Positions 10,854-23,647 of a stretch of 64,000 nt of DNA are shown one piece after another. The DNA is from Amyloporia xantha. Its lineage: Eukaryota > Basidiomycota > Agaricomycetes > Polyporales > Adustoporiaceae. The translations under genes and the position numbers were made by a program. Within the stretch, counting starts at the first letter, position 1. The number at the start of each line of letters is the position of its first letter. Where the stretch lies: positions 1,364,001 through 1,428,000 of the forward strand of contig JAYKKR010000007.1 of the NCBI GenBank assembly GCA_036971615.1, given 5' to 3'. The notes beneath the pieces are model-generated. The model saw only the letters and a program-made list of their open reading frames with translations, did no database searches and was not told where the DNA came from.

Positions 10854-12209
10854 TCACAAAGCTTGCTCGACGAAATAGTCCGGCAGTGCATTCTCGACTT
10901 CCTTCGCTTTGTCTTGAATTTTCTTCTTCGCCGCTATCCTGCACTCATGGTGCATATACGGCGCCGTGCCCCATCGATCAAACTCCTTACCAATAGCCCT
11001 CAAACGACCGGGGACATTCGCCAGCCCCAACTCGAGTACGACGTCAGACTTTGTCTTCTCTTTCCAAAACTCGAGCCAGCTTTGCGTGCATCCTTGTTGG
11101 TGCCAGGTCGCGCCGCACGAGGCAGCATGCTCGAGAGCAAGCGGAGTCCTCCGGAGTTGTTCCCAGATTTGGGACAGGCGGTAATATCCGCACAACAAGC
11201 GCAGCTTCTGGCCTGGCGAGATCATGAGTTGGCGTTCTGCGTCGTCCTCTGATTGCTCTGCCGTTCCTCCAGTCGTGCCGTTGCCCATCATCACAGGAGA
11301 AAATATTGCTCCTTTCTTGAGGATTGCCATGTACGCCGCGCCTCGCAGTTCCCGCAGATCCAGTTCGTCCGCAAGGTTCATGCCTAGGCATGCGTATAGT
11401 ATTGAAGTCGGGATGCGTTGCTGAATGAGCGTGATCATCGTTTGAAGCAGCCGCTCGTGATTGCACGTCTGCGCCAGTCTTACAAGTTCTGTCGTCTGTA
11501 GACCGCTTGGCGTAATGGAAAAGCTCTTGTCAGCTTGGGAGAGCGCGTATGGGAAGGTCAAAAAGATGGGAGCAGGCTTGCGGTTGATGGAGTCGCTGAT
11601 TGCATCCAGGGCCCATGTCTCCAAAGATCTGAACGAATATTTGTTGGAAATTCGGGCTATGTCCATGAGTTGTGTGAAATCGGAACGCTCAGAATGCACG
11701 ACCATTAGCTCATGAGGTCTGATATATCGCGTGAGACAATGATCTGCGATTGTGAGGATCGGTGAACTGACAATGCATAAAGAGCCCACAAGAAGTTCTT
11801 GAATTCGGCTACGGTATCGCCTCTCAGAATTATGGGATTGTCATCGGAAGCTCCTTCTGGGCTGTTCCCGAGAGATGGCTGTGGAAGCTGAAACATGCTG
11901 CTGAAAAGAGAAGAGTCTTTGGACATGATGGATCGATGCACCTGTGCCATGGTTGTCAAGTTGAGCGTCGTATAAACTGAGTAGAGCACAGACGTTAAAC
12001 AATGTATCTTCCACGCGCAATATGCAGCTTCCGTCTGAGAAGTAATAGTCTTCATCCCGAGTGGCATCTTCGGAAGGAGACGAGTCGGACTGCCAGAGCT
12101 CTCGGATGATTACGACCTCGTCGGGCTCCGGCTCATCTTCAAATCGAAGACGTTTCCGAGAAGGTGATGTCGACCCTGAGCCCTCGTATTCAGCAGAGTT
12201 GAGCTCCAT
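10854..12209 (-). CDS. BTB/POZ-domain protein, paralogue 1
   Basis: Fungal BTB/POZ-domain protein. The ATG at 12209 starts an acidic N-terminus followed by the BTB core: FSDGSCILRVEDTLFNVHRSIM, SSLFSSMFQLP, NPIILRGDTVAEFKNFLWALYALP and ISNKYSFRSLETWAL. Two introns are fixed by homology to the paralogue at 14314: one between FN and VHRS, one between YAL and PHELM. The remaining 300 residues are helical (AAYMAILKKGA, LLCGYYRLSQIWEQL) with Cys/His pairs (CGATWHQQGC) also present in the paralogue. BTB domains mediate dimerisation and often recruit CUL3. In Agaricomycetes this architecture is a large family of unknown function, so no process can be assigned. Confidence 0.85.
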
Positions 12210-12489
12210 GGTGTATGGGATGTATAGGTCCTTGCGATAAAGAGGCGAGCGCCTGTACCAAGGCCTGTCTCAAGCAGCCTTGAGCGCTTGAGCAGCTTAC
12301 GTACCTGATCGAGGATCTCGATAAACGGCTACTACTCGAGTCGGTTCAATCTCGCGCAAGAAATGATGCCGCATGCGTCAGCCGGAACGGCGGTGAGGCG
12401 GTGGGAATCCTCCTCCGTCTCCGTTGGGTTCGTTATCTGTACACCTCAGGTCCGTTCAGCAGTGGTGTTGCCGCCAACTCCTCTGCGAC

Positions 12490-13873
12490 ATGCCTTTCGA
12501 AACCGTCACTCTCAACGATGGCAATGTGGTGCGTCTTCCAAAAGCAACCTGCCGGGTTATCACTGACTGGGTGAAACTAGATGCCGGAAATCGCCTTCGG
12601 TACAGGATCCAAGTGGAAAGGCCAGGTATCTTAGCTCGTCTTTCATCGTTCCGATTGACCGTAACCGTGTTTTCTGGATACATCAGGATGTTACGGAATA
12701 CGTCACGGATGCCATTGAGGCTGGCTTCTCTCACTTAGACACAGCTCAGTGTAAGCAATCCGATGCCCATGTTCTTCAAGTCTCTCCTGATAGTGTGCTC
12801 CAGTCTATGCCAACGAAAACAGCGTCGCGGCCGCTGTGCGGCAGAGTGGTCTTGACCGCTCCGACTTCTTCATCACAACCAAGTGGTCGGGTCAGGCTGG
12901 AGTGCGGGACTCGCTTGAAGGTAGCTTGGCGAAGGTGAGCATATTTCCCAGTCGTTTTCCGGCTGGTTAAGCTGACACAGTAATGATAGCTTGAGCTCAA
13001 GCAAGTCGACCTTTACCTTATCCACAACCCCGTGTTTGTGAAGGACATGGAAGCAGACTGGAGAGAATTTGAGTCGGTCAAACAAGATGGCCTGGCAAAG
13101 TATGGCATTTACATGTGATTTGATGTCAGCAAGATTGCCCACACTGCTCGCAGGAGTATTGGCGTCAGCAATTTCAATTTAGAACAAATGCAACAGCTCT
13201 TGAAGATCGCCCAAATTAAGCCTGCCGCCAACCAGGTATGGCTACCGATGACGAACATGTTTTGTGAACTAATTGTAACACTCAGATCATGTTCCACCCG
13301 TACAACTACACCGAGAACAAGGAACTCCTTGAATATTGCGCACAGAATGGTGTCGTTGTCGAGGCATATAGCAGTCTCAGGTAAGCGCACACTTCGTGAC
13401 TGACAACCGGCGTTGGCATAATCCTCTCGACAGTCCCATTACCAGATATCCTGGAGGCCCAGTAGATAAGCCTGTCCAGGCGGCAGCTGAAAGACTGGGA
13501 GCGACGCCCACCCAGGTCATCCTATCCTGGGTCAAGAGCAAGGGTGTTGTCATTGTCACGTAGGCTTCATGGCGCAGGCGATAGTGGTGCGAAATTGATA
13601 TCTTTGTCCAGGACCAGCTCCAGCCCGGCGCGCATGAAGGAGTATCTCGCAGTTGGTGATCTCCGTGAGTTAAATTCAACCTTGATTGAATAGCTCCACA
13701 GCGGCTGACGTTCTCATATCCCAGCTTCCTTGACAGAGGAAGAGATTGCTGCCATCGACGCAGCAGGAGCAAAGGGTCCGCCTTCATCCCTTCGCAGGCG
13801 CATCCGTGAGGGAGCTGTCTTGTTGTCTACGGCCCTGGTTTTGGGGTGGAGGATGGACAAGTGGCTCCGATGA
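12490..13873 (+). CDS. Aldo-keto reductase
   Basis: NAD(P)H-dependent carbonyl reductase of the AKR superfamily, about 300 residues on a TIM barrel. The ATG at 12490 gives MPFETVTLNDGNV, spliced to MPEIAFGTGSKWKGQ. The catalytic tetrad is present: Asp in HLDTAQ, Tyr in FYANEN, Lys in ITTKWSG and His in LIHNPVF. Later blocks are SIGVSNFNLEQMQQLL, AANQIMFHPYN, VVEAYSSLSP and the cofactor-binding TSSSPARMKEYL. About seven short introns. After the usual end (EEEIAAIDAAG) there is a tail of about 30 residues with a basic patch (RRRIRE) and a short hydrophobic run (GAVLLSTALVLGW), perhaps a membrane-associating tail. Substrate unknown. It lies between two divergent BTB paralogues. Confidence 0.88.
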
Positions 13874-14313
13874 GAGAGGCCCGTTCTAGTACATTGGGTG
13901 TTAGATATGCTACCACAAGCGGTGCTCCTGCGGAGCGCCGTATGGTCACAGATATGGATTTTGCGGTTGGTAAGAGATGGCAATGGTAGCATTGCCACAT
14001 TGTATAGTCGACTTGTAAGCCGTCAGTAATACAATGCGCCGCGGCAGTGCGTGCGGGTCTGCGCCACCTTCCCAGAGCGTCAGCCTTGGACATCGTCCGC
14101 ATAGCGCCTATTTTCCATCATATATGACAATCACCATGTATTATACCACAGAGGGCTCTTCTGGATAGCCTCATCACCGCCTTGATACCCGTCCTCCTAG
14201 AAGTCATCCTCGTCTGGTCGCCGGACTCTGAGTGCTCGATCCCTGGCTATAACCTGTCCCGATCGGAAACTATCACATTTAAAGCGCGCTGAACCAGGCC
14301 AAGGAACGCCCAG

Positions 14314-15626
14314 ATGGACCACCTCCGGCCAGACAGTCCTCTCATGACGATGTCCAACTCGTTCTTGCAGGACGGGATGCTCAGGCTCTCGATACCGGGG
14401 CCGAGCAGGGACCCCGTCTATTACATCTCAGATGGGAACACGGTGCTCCTGGTGGATAACACGCTATTCAAGGTATGTGCTGCGCGAGGGGCGTCTCGCT
14501 CGTGGATGTCCCAGGCTGACCGTGGCACGCCATGGGTGGTGGTTGATGTCGGTTAGGTGCACCGGTCGATTCTGATGAAGGACAAGTCGGCATTCGAGGC
14601 GATGTTCCAGCTCACCGCCGAGACAGAGTCTTCGAGGTCGGATTGCAGCGTTTCGGTGCCGGAAGGAGAGAGCGACGACAATCCCATTCGACTGCAGGGG
14701 GACACTGCTGATGAGTTTCGCGCTCTCCTGTGGGCACTGTATGCCCTGTGGGTTCTCTCTGCACAACATTTGAGAGCTGTCGCTGACGGTCGGTTGCCCG
14801 GTCGATTTAACGTAGTCCACACGAACTCATGATGGCCACGACGCCCGAGGCGCACTGCGCGCAACTGGTGAATCTCGCCCGGATGTCCCATAAGTATCAG
14901 TTTCGCTCGATCGAGCAGTGGGCACTCAGCGCGCTGCACATTTACTACTCCCGCGCAGGCGCATTCGAAACCGTCACCGCGACCAATCCACCCACACTCC
15001 CACATACCCCGTCGGTCAACGAACCGCCATCGCTCGTACAGATCACCGAACTCGCCGCGCTCTGCGAGCGGTCAGATCTCTTGGACCTGGCCATTGCCCA
15101 GTGGAAGAAGCAGATCCTAGAGGGTAAAGACCTTGCGCTTGCCATCGGAATTGGGGAGCGGCTTAACCTCCGTCCGATCCTCGGACTGGCTTACCATGCC
15201 ATGATGCTCAAGGGCAAAGCGTATTGGGACGCCGAGCTGTCGCTGACGCGGGACCAGCGAGTACGGTTGTTGAGCGGGTACTACAACCTCACGAAGATGT
15301 GGGAGACCCTCGGCGCCCAGCCTCCGCCCCTCTCGCACAACACACGGTGCACGAGCCACCAGCGGTGCAACAAGGCGTTCGGGCACCTGTGGAAAGGGGT
15401 GCTGGAGGTGGGACACATGGTCATACCGGGACTCCAGGAGGAGGACATCTGCGCCAAGTTCATGCTGGCGGAGAGCATGATGAAGGCGCTGGTGGAGAGG
15501 GAGGTGCAGATGCAGGGGTTCCCGGAGGGGCTGCCGCACTGCAAGGAGAGCGCCGTGGTCGTGACCACGATGAAGATGCGGGAGTTTATGGAGACGCTAA
15601 CGGATTACTTCTCAGATGATTTTTGA
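14314..15626 (+). CDS. BTB/POZ-domain protein, paralogue 2
   Basis: Paralogue of the gene at 10854-12209 with the same domain order and the same two intron positions (after FK/VHRS and YAL/PHELM; the second intron runs about 14749-14794). The BTB core reads YYISDGNTVLLVDNTLFK, VHRSILMKDKSAFEAMFQL and NPIRLQGDTADEFRALLWAL. The C-terminal half conserves YHAMMLKGKAYW, VRLLSGYYNLTKMWETLG and a Cys/His pattern (CTSHQRCNKAF). It starts at ATG 14314 and ends FSDDF. The two copies point away from each other with the aldo-keto reductase between them, so they probably come from an old inverted duplication. Role unknown. Confidence 0.85.
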
Positions 15627-18600
15627 GGCCGTGCTCATGATGCTATGTGCTCTATTATCTTTGTGGCTATCTATCTACTATGGGGTGGTGCTATCGAGTT
15701 GCATATCAAGGTTCTGTTTTTCGGAAGAAGTGTAGCTCAATGTATCAGTAACGTTCTAATGCAGTGCTACTTTCATGGGATTGGAAGCCGGTGGAATTAT
15801 TCCGTACAATATCCTGTCTGCTGTCCGTAATTTGTTCTCAGTTTACATAGTCGACCGGCACCCTATGCTATGCCTCGTCGGTATCTCATAGTTGACATCT
15901 GGTACCACAACGGGAACAGAAACAGTACACTTCGGCGAGGATGTGTTTCTAATCATCTCAGTGTCGACTTCAAGGGGGGACATTGACAGCGTATGGCGCT
16001 TCGTTTACCATAAGAGCAACCATTTGTAAAGTTCGGGCCAGGCTCGACGCGCCTATGTATAAAAACGATCTCATAAAGGCTATTGTTCGCCTAAAAGGAG
16101 CGAATATCGACTATGAATCATGATATCTGCTGTGCTGACTGTGCAGGCCCTGACGTTCCTCATGGCGGCGGTTCGTCGTACAACTACCGCCGACGGTCAG
16201 GTGTGAATATGACCTCTCGACTGGTATGGTGGTCCAAGGGGATCCAGACGTGACGGGGATGCTTGAAGCGACGACGAAAGGGGCCATGCGGGATTCCGGT
16301 ACTTCACTGCAAGAGATCAGACTGGGTATGAATACAAGGAGGCGAAGACTGCTGGCTGGAAGCGCACGCGGAAGAACCGTGGGTGAGGCAGGAGAGGGTC
16401 ATACTGAAATGCAGTCACTGGGTGAGGTTTCCAGCGTTTCGCGGCGGAATGCTGCAGTAGGAATATGATGAGCAAAAGTCGAAGTCATGTTACCGTATCG
16501 AGCCCGCAAGGTCACCGGCGGAAAGACGTATAACAGTGCGTGCGGTGCGGTGTTTTCACCGATTTACACATTTGCCATGCTCTGAACCTGACGGGGAAAG
16601 GGGGAAATGATCCATCCATTTTGAATGGCACGCTAATATCAATGAGAGGCATCAGTCAAAGCAGATCCGAAGGCGTCAGAGAGGAAGGGTCCAGACGGAG
16701 GCGGTGATGAGTGACCTGCTATTCGTAGGTTCGGCGTATCTTCGTACAAAGTACCGGAAAGACGACGCGGCGGGCAAAGAGGGAGGGTTAGGACACTGAA
16801 CTGAAATGGAAGAACAAGAAGGGCGGCAAGATATGGAAGGTCAAGAAGGGCGGCAAGATATGGAAGAAGGCGAGCAAATGGAAGTTTTGGCAGTCACCGA
16901 ACCAACGGAACACGGGCATGTCGTGAACCAGCGGCGAAAGAGAACAATAACGCCGTGAAGCGGATGGCCTATAGCGGATATCTGGAGTTGTTGTATGGCG
17001 CGTCTGTCTCTTGTACTGGCATCTGGGACGGACGTTGTTTGACGCACGATTTCGTGAAGCGGAAAGCTGGTCCTCTCGGCGACCATTCCCATCGATGGCG
17101 ATCGAGTTATGTTAGACCTGTTGGCGGCTCGACATATCATTTGAGAGCGCAAGATGACAGCGGTTCATGCAACATAATCGGTTCCGACTGGACATATGCA
17201 AACGGAAGTCGTTGTTCGATCAGTGGCGGCTACAGTGCCTTTCAATTACAGAAGACGGGGACGCTAGCGATACATCAACTGACGCCACTTCTGATCGATT
17301 CCGAAAAGGTTTTGGTGCCGAGGTTACTGCATGTCTGTAAGTCAAATACACAGAGCTGCCGCAGAGAGGCACCGGCATCACGGCGATGGAACTGAACCGT
17401 CTCTAGCATGAGCTTGTAAGGTCATATTACGTTGCTGTATATGGTTCAGTTGGACCAGAAGGGAGCCAGCGACGTGATGGGAGGTATGTGTAATAGGCTC
17501 ACGAATCGCACGGATAAGTAGACACCTTTAGCAATTGGCAGCCGTTGTGGCGAATACATGGCGAGACGGGGGGGAGCCTGGGCCTCCTTTGGGCGATCCC
17601 AAATGGAGGAGGTATGCAGGAGACGCTGGCAGCTCGCCAACTTGACGGTTCCGCCGGACCGCAGATGGTCATTGTAGTGCGATGACGAGATGTGACGAAG
17701 TGCGCAAGTAAGCTCTCTCCACTCGCCAAGGGGTGAGGGAAAGAAGGCGGTCGTCTTGGTGAAGCAATTAGAGCCGGGACGTGCTGGGAAAAGAAGAGGG
17801 AAACAGGAACATGAGATACGAGAGAAGCGTTGGGCTTTGACAGACAATTGAACAGACAGTGTCAGACACGCAGCACGCTATGGACCAGTTTGACAGAGTT
17901 GCACGACGCGTCTGGGAAAGGATATCGATGGAAAGCTATTTATAAGACGCTGTCAGTCGTCGGCGTTGTGGCTCATGGGCAGCGCTCACGTCGGGGATCG
18001 GTGGCGGATTCAGATCAATTTGCGTGCCGCGGCCGGCAGATTTCCTTTTATGGCTTATCAAGAAGGGGAGGTACGCGAGATCGTCGATTGCGCAGTCGTG
18101 AATTCGACTGCGAATGACGGATGCCAAGGTACAACACACCGCGAAAATCCTCCGAAAATCCACAACAGCCTAATCCTTCTTCAGTTACGGAAGAAAACAT
18201 TCCTGCTCGAGTCCAATTCACTTGAATTCACTGTCGCGAGACTCGTGCGCGTACCATATTCGACTTTGTCACCTGGACTCACGGTCCTCAATCTGTCTTA
18301 CTATTCGCATGCAGCACTGGGGTTATCAGACCGATACGTGATAGATGTATCTCCATAGCAAGCCTCTCTCATCCTGTGCTTCCGATTCTCCGAATAGGCC
18401 TCCTTATACCCCGCACTCTCGCGTTTGTTTCCGTGCCGTAGTGGAAACTCAATTTCCGCAGCAGAGAGTCATGCAGAACCCCAGGAGGGATAGCACAGGA
18501 TCGCAGAGGAGCTATCTTCGGCGGTGGATGCATCGTGGCTGCCCTGATGGCAACCTCCTGCCTTTGACCTTCCCTGTCCCCTCTCCATGACACACGTCAC

Positions 18601-18684
18601 CATCCCACAATAACATTTTCGCCAACTCTTTCCTCCGTTTCCCCCAATATTCCAAATCGAGCACATTCACATCTTCCCCCCGCA
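15627..18684. other. 3 kb region without a recognisable gene
   Basis: Several frames of 80-146 codons occur (for example 16955-17395 on + and 17446-17847 on -), but none shows a known motif, an intron chain or a convincing start. A two-copy 27 bp repeat at 16812-16866 is the only structure noticed. The region may hold a fast-evolving or non-coding gene. Confidence 0.45.
16812..16866. repeat. Two-copy 27 bp tandem repeat
   Basis: The unit CAAGAAGGGCGGCAAGATAT plus seven further bases occurs twice head to tail. No function is evident. Confidence 0.7.
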
Positions 18685-18692
18685 TATATAAT
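18685..18692 (+). promoter_or_regulatory. TATA-like box of the aspartic protease gene
   Basis: TATATAAT, about 90 bases before the ATG at 18779. It supports a transcription start just upstream and argues against a missing upstream exon with a signal peptide. Confidence 0.5.
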
Positions 18693-18778
18693 AACAGCCT
18701 TGCCATGTCCCCCCTTCGCTCTCAACCTTTTCCCCCAACCACCAATCGAACATCTCCGTAAACAACATTGATTACACC

Positions 18779-20551
18779 ATGTCGCACGTCGTCATCCGCT
18801 CCGTCCCCTTCACCACCCGCCTCGCGGGAACCCATGCCAAAGACATTCTCGCACGCGACAGGGCACGCGCAGAGAAGGTCCTCCGCGGCGTTAACCCCCA
18901 TGGCCCCCTCGCCTTCTACGAGTCCCGCAGACGGCGACGTGAGCATCACGCTGAGCACGAACGACGTGAGCGCCACGAGCATTCCGAGCGTCATGAACAT
19001 CACCGACACGGTCATCACGCAGGCGGTGCGTCGGCCCCCACCGGAGGTTCCGGCGGCACTGGGTCGACGGGCTCGGGAACGGGTTCAACCGGCACCAGTT
19101 CTTCTGGTGTAGGTGTCGATGTCACTGACGCTAGTGTCAACTACAATGCGACCGTGGGCGTTGGCTCGCCTGCTACTAACTACACCCTCCTTATCGATAC
19201 CGGTATGTCTGTTTGTCGGTCCATGCTGTTCAAATTCTAAATGCGCCGCGCATATAGGCAGCTCCAACACCTGGGTCGGGGCTGATCAGGCATATACCCA
19301 GACGACCACCAGCAAGAGCACAGGTGACACTGTTGTACGTACATCAATGCAGAGCGCACTGTACACGCTTTTATAACGACTTTGCTCCAGAACGTTAGCT
19401 ACGGCTCTGGCTCCTTCTCCGGCACCGAATGTGCGAAATTCCTCAACGGAGGTCGTTCATCTATCTAATATAGTTCTGAACAGATACCGACCAAGTCACC
19501 CTGGCACCGTCGCTCGTGATCCAGAACCAGTCCATCGGTGTCGCGTCGACCGCCCAAGGCTTTAGCGGCGTCGATGGCATTCTTGGTGTTGGTCCGGTAG
19601 ATCTCACCCAGGGCACTGTTTCGAACACGTCGACCGTCCCAACCGTCACGGACAACCTCTTCTCCCAGGGCACCATCTCTACCGAGGTGCTCGGTATCTC
19701 CTTCGAGCCGACTACAACCACAGACGCGGCGAACGGAGAACTCACATTCGGCGGTATCGACAGCACGAAGTGCGTATATGCGCGCCATTTCTCCAGCCTA
19801 CTAACGTATATGCTGTGTTTTGTTGTTCCCCCTCACCAGGTACACTGGTAGCGTCACCTACACGCCCATCACGACAACCTCGCCTGCATCAATGTACTGG
19901 GGCATCAACCAGAAGGTCACGTATGGGACCGGCACGACTCTCCTTGCCGGTAACCCCGGTATCGTAGACACCGGTACCACCCTCCTCATGTTGGCGTCGG
20001 ATGCGTTCTCCGCGTATCAAAGCGCGACTGGTGCTACAATGGATCAGTATGTCTGTCGGTGGATCGTTGCTTCCACAGTAAATTGACTGTGTATGTGCCT
20101 GTTCAGGTCAACTGGTCTGTTGACAATCACTGAGGCGCAGTATGAGAGCCTGCAATCGCTGTTCTTCACCATTGGTATGTGCTTTTCTTAGCTTCATTAC
20201 ATGGCCCATGATATGCGGAGCCTCATAACTAATCCCCCCGATTAGGCGATACAACCTTCGAGTTCACGGCCAACGCGCAGATCTGGCCGCGTTCTTTGAA
20301 CAGCACGATCGGTGGTCAGGAAGGCACGATCTACCTCATTGCTAGCAGCACTGGCAGCGCCAGCGGTTCCGGGCTGGACTTCATCAGTGCGTCTCATTGC
20401 TCTCCAGGGTCGGTCGTATACAAATGACTAACGGCACATGTTATGCATAGACGGCTTCGGATGGCTTCAGCGATTCTACAGTATATTCGATACCACGAAC
20501 ACCCAGGTCGGCATTGCCACCACGCCGTACACCACCGCGACCACCAACTGA
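18779..20551 (+). CDS. A1-family aspartic protease with a His-rich insert and no visible signal peptide
   Basis: Pepsin-like endopeptidase resembling polyporopepsin-type fungal enzymes. The ATG at 18779 starts at a propeptide-like segment (VPFTTRLAG, then DRARAEKVLRG), not at a hydrophobic leader. Residues about 50-80 are an extreme His/Arg/Glu run (REHHAEHERRERHEH and onward), followed by a Gly/Ser/Thr linker and the catalytic domain: first aspartate LLIDTGSSNTW (split by an intron), flap region SYGSGSFSG, DGILGVGP, ELTFGGID, and second aspartate GIVDTGTTLLML. About seven short introns. It ends QVGIATTPYTTATTN with no GPI signal. Both catalytic aspartates are present. The lack of a signal peptide is odd for a family that is normally secreted, and could mean intracellular or unconventional export. 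Confidence 0.88.
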
Positions 20552-20878
20552 CTGGCTCCTTCCTCGGACTCGGATACAGGTAGTCGCGGCACGGACATGG
20601 ACGATGTAAATAGGAGTGTAGGACTGACGCGTACGTATCCGATGAAGAAGACCGGTTCGAAGTTATAAACGGTTGTCGTAAACATTGGATATTGTATTGT
20701 ATCGCAACGACGTATGTACATTAATCATACTGGACACATGGACATGAGCTCCTAGTTGATGGAATCGTAAGTGTTCCTTCACTGCGTCTCCAACGAGAAG
20801 TTGGCCAATCATACAACACAATGCACGTACTCGGAAAGCATGAACATTAGGAGAAACGCAGGCGACAGTACGTGGTGG

Positions 20879-23114
20879 TCAGGCATCTTCATCCATCGCC
20901 TCGTCTTCTGAGTCTGATTCAACCAACTGTCGCCTATTAAATACGTCGAGCCTTCCCTCCTGCCGTAGTATTCTGGTATGACGAGACATCAGAATCACTG
21001 TCGTGTGACGCAATGGAGATAACTCACTCGTCGAACAAGGCGATGGTCGCTCTGTCATCGTCTACTTCGCCCGAATTTCGAGCCGGGATTATTCCCATGG
21101 CTTGCATGATCAGGCTGCTGGATTCTTCATCAGCGGCAAGGAGCGGCCGAACGTCTGTCGGAGTCCGAGACATGTTCGCTGCGCAAGGTGAGTTGGGGGT
21201 GGGGCTGTGCAGGACGATGTTACGCTCGATGCCCGAGGTCACGACGTGGAGAAGATGGGGATGCATCAATGCCGTGTTGACAATGGACTGGTGCCCTGTG
21301 GTTTGCCGCGTCAATTCTTGTTCATCTCGCAGGGGCGTACTGACCTGTAAGTCTACAGAGCGGCGCGTCTAGATTGACTGGAACATATCGAGGCTGTGAC
21401 GTAGCTGACGCGAATCCTGCCATGATTTCGTGTAAATTCACATACGATGATGTGCAAAGCTGGACTCACCGATATCATCTCGGTTCGTGGAGCTGGACCA
21501 CGTATCAGCGTCAATTTCCTCTCTGCGCCGAACGAGCGTCGCTACGTCTGGGACCTTCCACATGTAGGCGCGGAAATCATCTGAGCCCGCGCAGTAATAC
21601 TGATCGTCGCCGATGCCACCCCCACCGAAAGAGCCATGCTGCAAAAACATGTGAGGCATCTTTATGGCTTTGGTTTGAGTCGAGCACCATCACCTTTGTG
21701 GTGCAGGAATTGGTGTATGCGCCTTCAGAGAAATCAGTTCCGCTGCACACTGCAATTGGATGGGGATCGGATAGTGAATAGATGGTCGGCAAGTAGTGCT
21801 GGAGTGGACAATCCAGTACAAGCTTGCGGAATCAAAGCGCTACTCACAAGCATCGTCGCTGCAAGCTTGGTTCCTTCGCGTCACGAGTCAAGGGTTAATG
21901 ATTTGTAGAAGTAGTGCGCGTGCAGCGAACCTGTGCTGTCGAATGTTACGCTGCTCACTTCAGGGTTGCTGAGATGTGGGATGGATGGTTTTGACAGTGT
22001 TGTCACGTACTACTTCCTGGTTGGTGAGTACATGTTTTTGAGAAACAAAGGCTCAGGACGATACGTACAGTCTGCAGTATTCCTTTCTGTCGTGTCTGAG
22101 ATAGCGGACCGAAAGCTAAGCGAGTATCCCGTAAGCAGAGACGTCCACGGTCATCACTTGTCACGAAGATGTGAGGTATCGTCGGGTGGATCTGAACACC
22201 AGTGAACTCGGCATCATTTTGGAGAACGCCCTGAGCACTGGGGAGCCGGTTATCTGCTCTTGTATCGTGCAAGATTATAGAACCATCTTCGCTGTCTCAA
22301 GGCCGGATAATCAGCGAATGCTTGGGATCATCTTGTTCAACACTTGCCTAGCACTCATAAAGATCACGTCTTGTTCTGGATGGCAAGAGATATCGCGGAT
22401 ACTGTCCTATGGCTTGACAATGAGCACTGTTTTATGAAGCGATGTCCCACGTACCGTGTGTTGGTGGAAAGAATTGCTCGGCCTAAATAGTGGCTGAGTC
22501 CCCTCCGCTGGAGATGACAGGCCTGTTAAGTCATATTGGAGGATTACGTTGTTTGTATCTCCTCTATCATTTGGTCACGCACGAACCTACCAGCATACAT
22601 GGGGAAGCATGCACTTACGAGTAAAGATATTGGTTCGTTGCAGAGAAGGCTAGGGCGAAGATGTTGGACTGTTCTAGTTCAACGGGAATTACAGGAAGGC
22701 ATGCGGTATAACGACATCTCACCTGGTGGCCCGATAATCTATGTGAAGGGCTTGCGAGATCCTGTTGGTAAAAGTCCCACAGGAGGATGTGTTTATCTAT
22801 CGAGCACCCTGTGTTATAAACTTGATTATGACGACATTCAGCAGCCAGCAGATTATACCATCGCCTCCACTTGCAAGCCATTTTCCGCCGTGAGAGAATG
22901 TCAACGCGTTGACACAAGAAGTATGGCCGTATAAATTTCTGCAGTATGGTTAGGTCATTGAGCATGATTCCTTTGCGGCGATGATTTCTCTCAACCTGGA
23001 ATACGGTAAACCGCCGTCAATGACGTTCTCGACCGTCAGTTCTCTAGCCCTCTTGGTATCGCCGGCAGACCGCAAGCCGTGAGGTAGAGATGGCTGCCGG
23101 CGGCGAGCCATCAT
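20879..23114 (-). CDS. WD40-repeat protein, DCAF5-like
   Basis: WD40 beta-propeller, closest by motif to DDB1-CUL4-associated factor 5, a substrate receptor type of CRL4 ubiquitin ligases. The start MMARRRQPSLPHGL lies at 23114 (ATG also at 23111). A 57-base intron then joins to the family block SRNLYGHTSCVNALTFSHGG. Next come KWLASGGDG, spliced to CSIDKHILLWDFYQ, then SNIFALAFSATNQYLYS, IHPTIPHIFVTSDDRGRLCLRD, YYCAGSDDFRAYMWKVP, and a C-terminal block TALMHPHLLHVVTSGIERN. The last exon encodes an acidic tail (VESDSEDEAMDEDA) ending at 20879. Exons are short and joined by many introns. The CRL4 link is family knowledge, not shown by this sequence. Confidence 0.8.
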
Positions 23115-23647
23115 GCCTCATAAACTGGAGAGACCTGTTAAACCGCGTAGAAAAATTTCCAAGAGGACTTTGCAATAGTAAGATCGTCAACACACTGCTT
23201 TTTCCCTGCGAAGTTGGCTTCTGGACTCTGCAGACCCCTCGGAATACACTCTGTTTGAGTAACCTATAGCAGGATAGCGATATATAGAGGGTGTACACGT
23301 CAAAGCCAACTTACAACCATTGAGCCACTCACAGAAACAGTCAGTATTACTGAACATGGGCAATTATTTGCCACCGAGAGCCACACAGCGCCACGTCCAA
23401 ATACGGTCCAATCTAACACTTGTCCTCATTCAAGTTGCTAATCACACTCTATCTGAGGTATGCTACTGTCATACTCGGATTTACACTAGTGAGACACAAG
23501 TAAAAGTATATCACTAATCAGAAGAACGAGACGCGCCCTGCCCAATGACCGTGTATAATCAGATTATCCGCAGGTTTTAGATATGAACCATATATGCTGA
23601 TGCTGAGCAGTATGAGAGCGCTGCGCAATCCTGCTAGTAGATCAAAC
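23115..23647. other. Intergenic region
   Basis: Between the WD40 gene start (-) and the heme oxygenase stop (-). No supported exon. Confidence 0.5.

Noticed and set aside
16955..17395. 146-codon frame as a possible gene
   Set aside because: No motif, no splice support, and composition unlike the coding exons nearby.
17446..17847. 133-codon minus-strand frame
   Set aside because: No conserved pattern and no supporting neighbours; likely a chance frame in GC-rich DNA.
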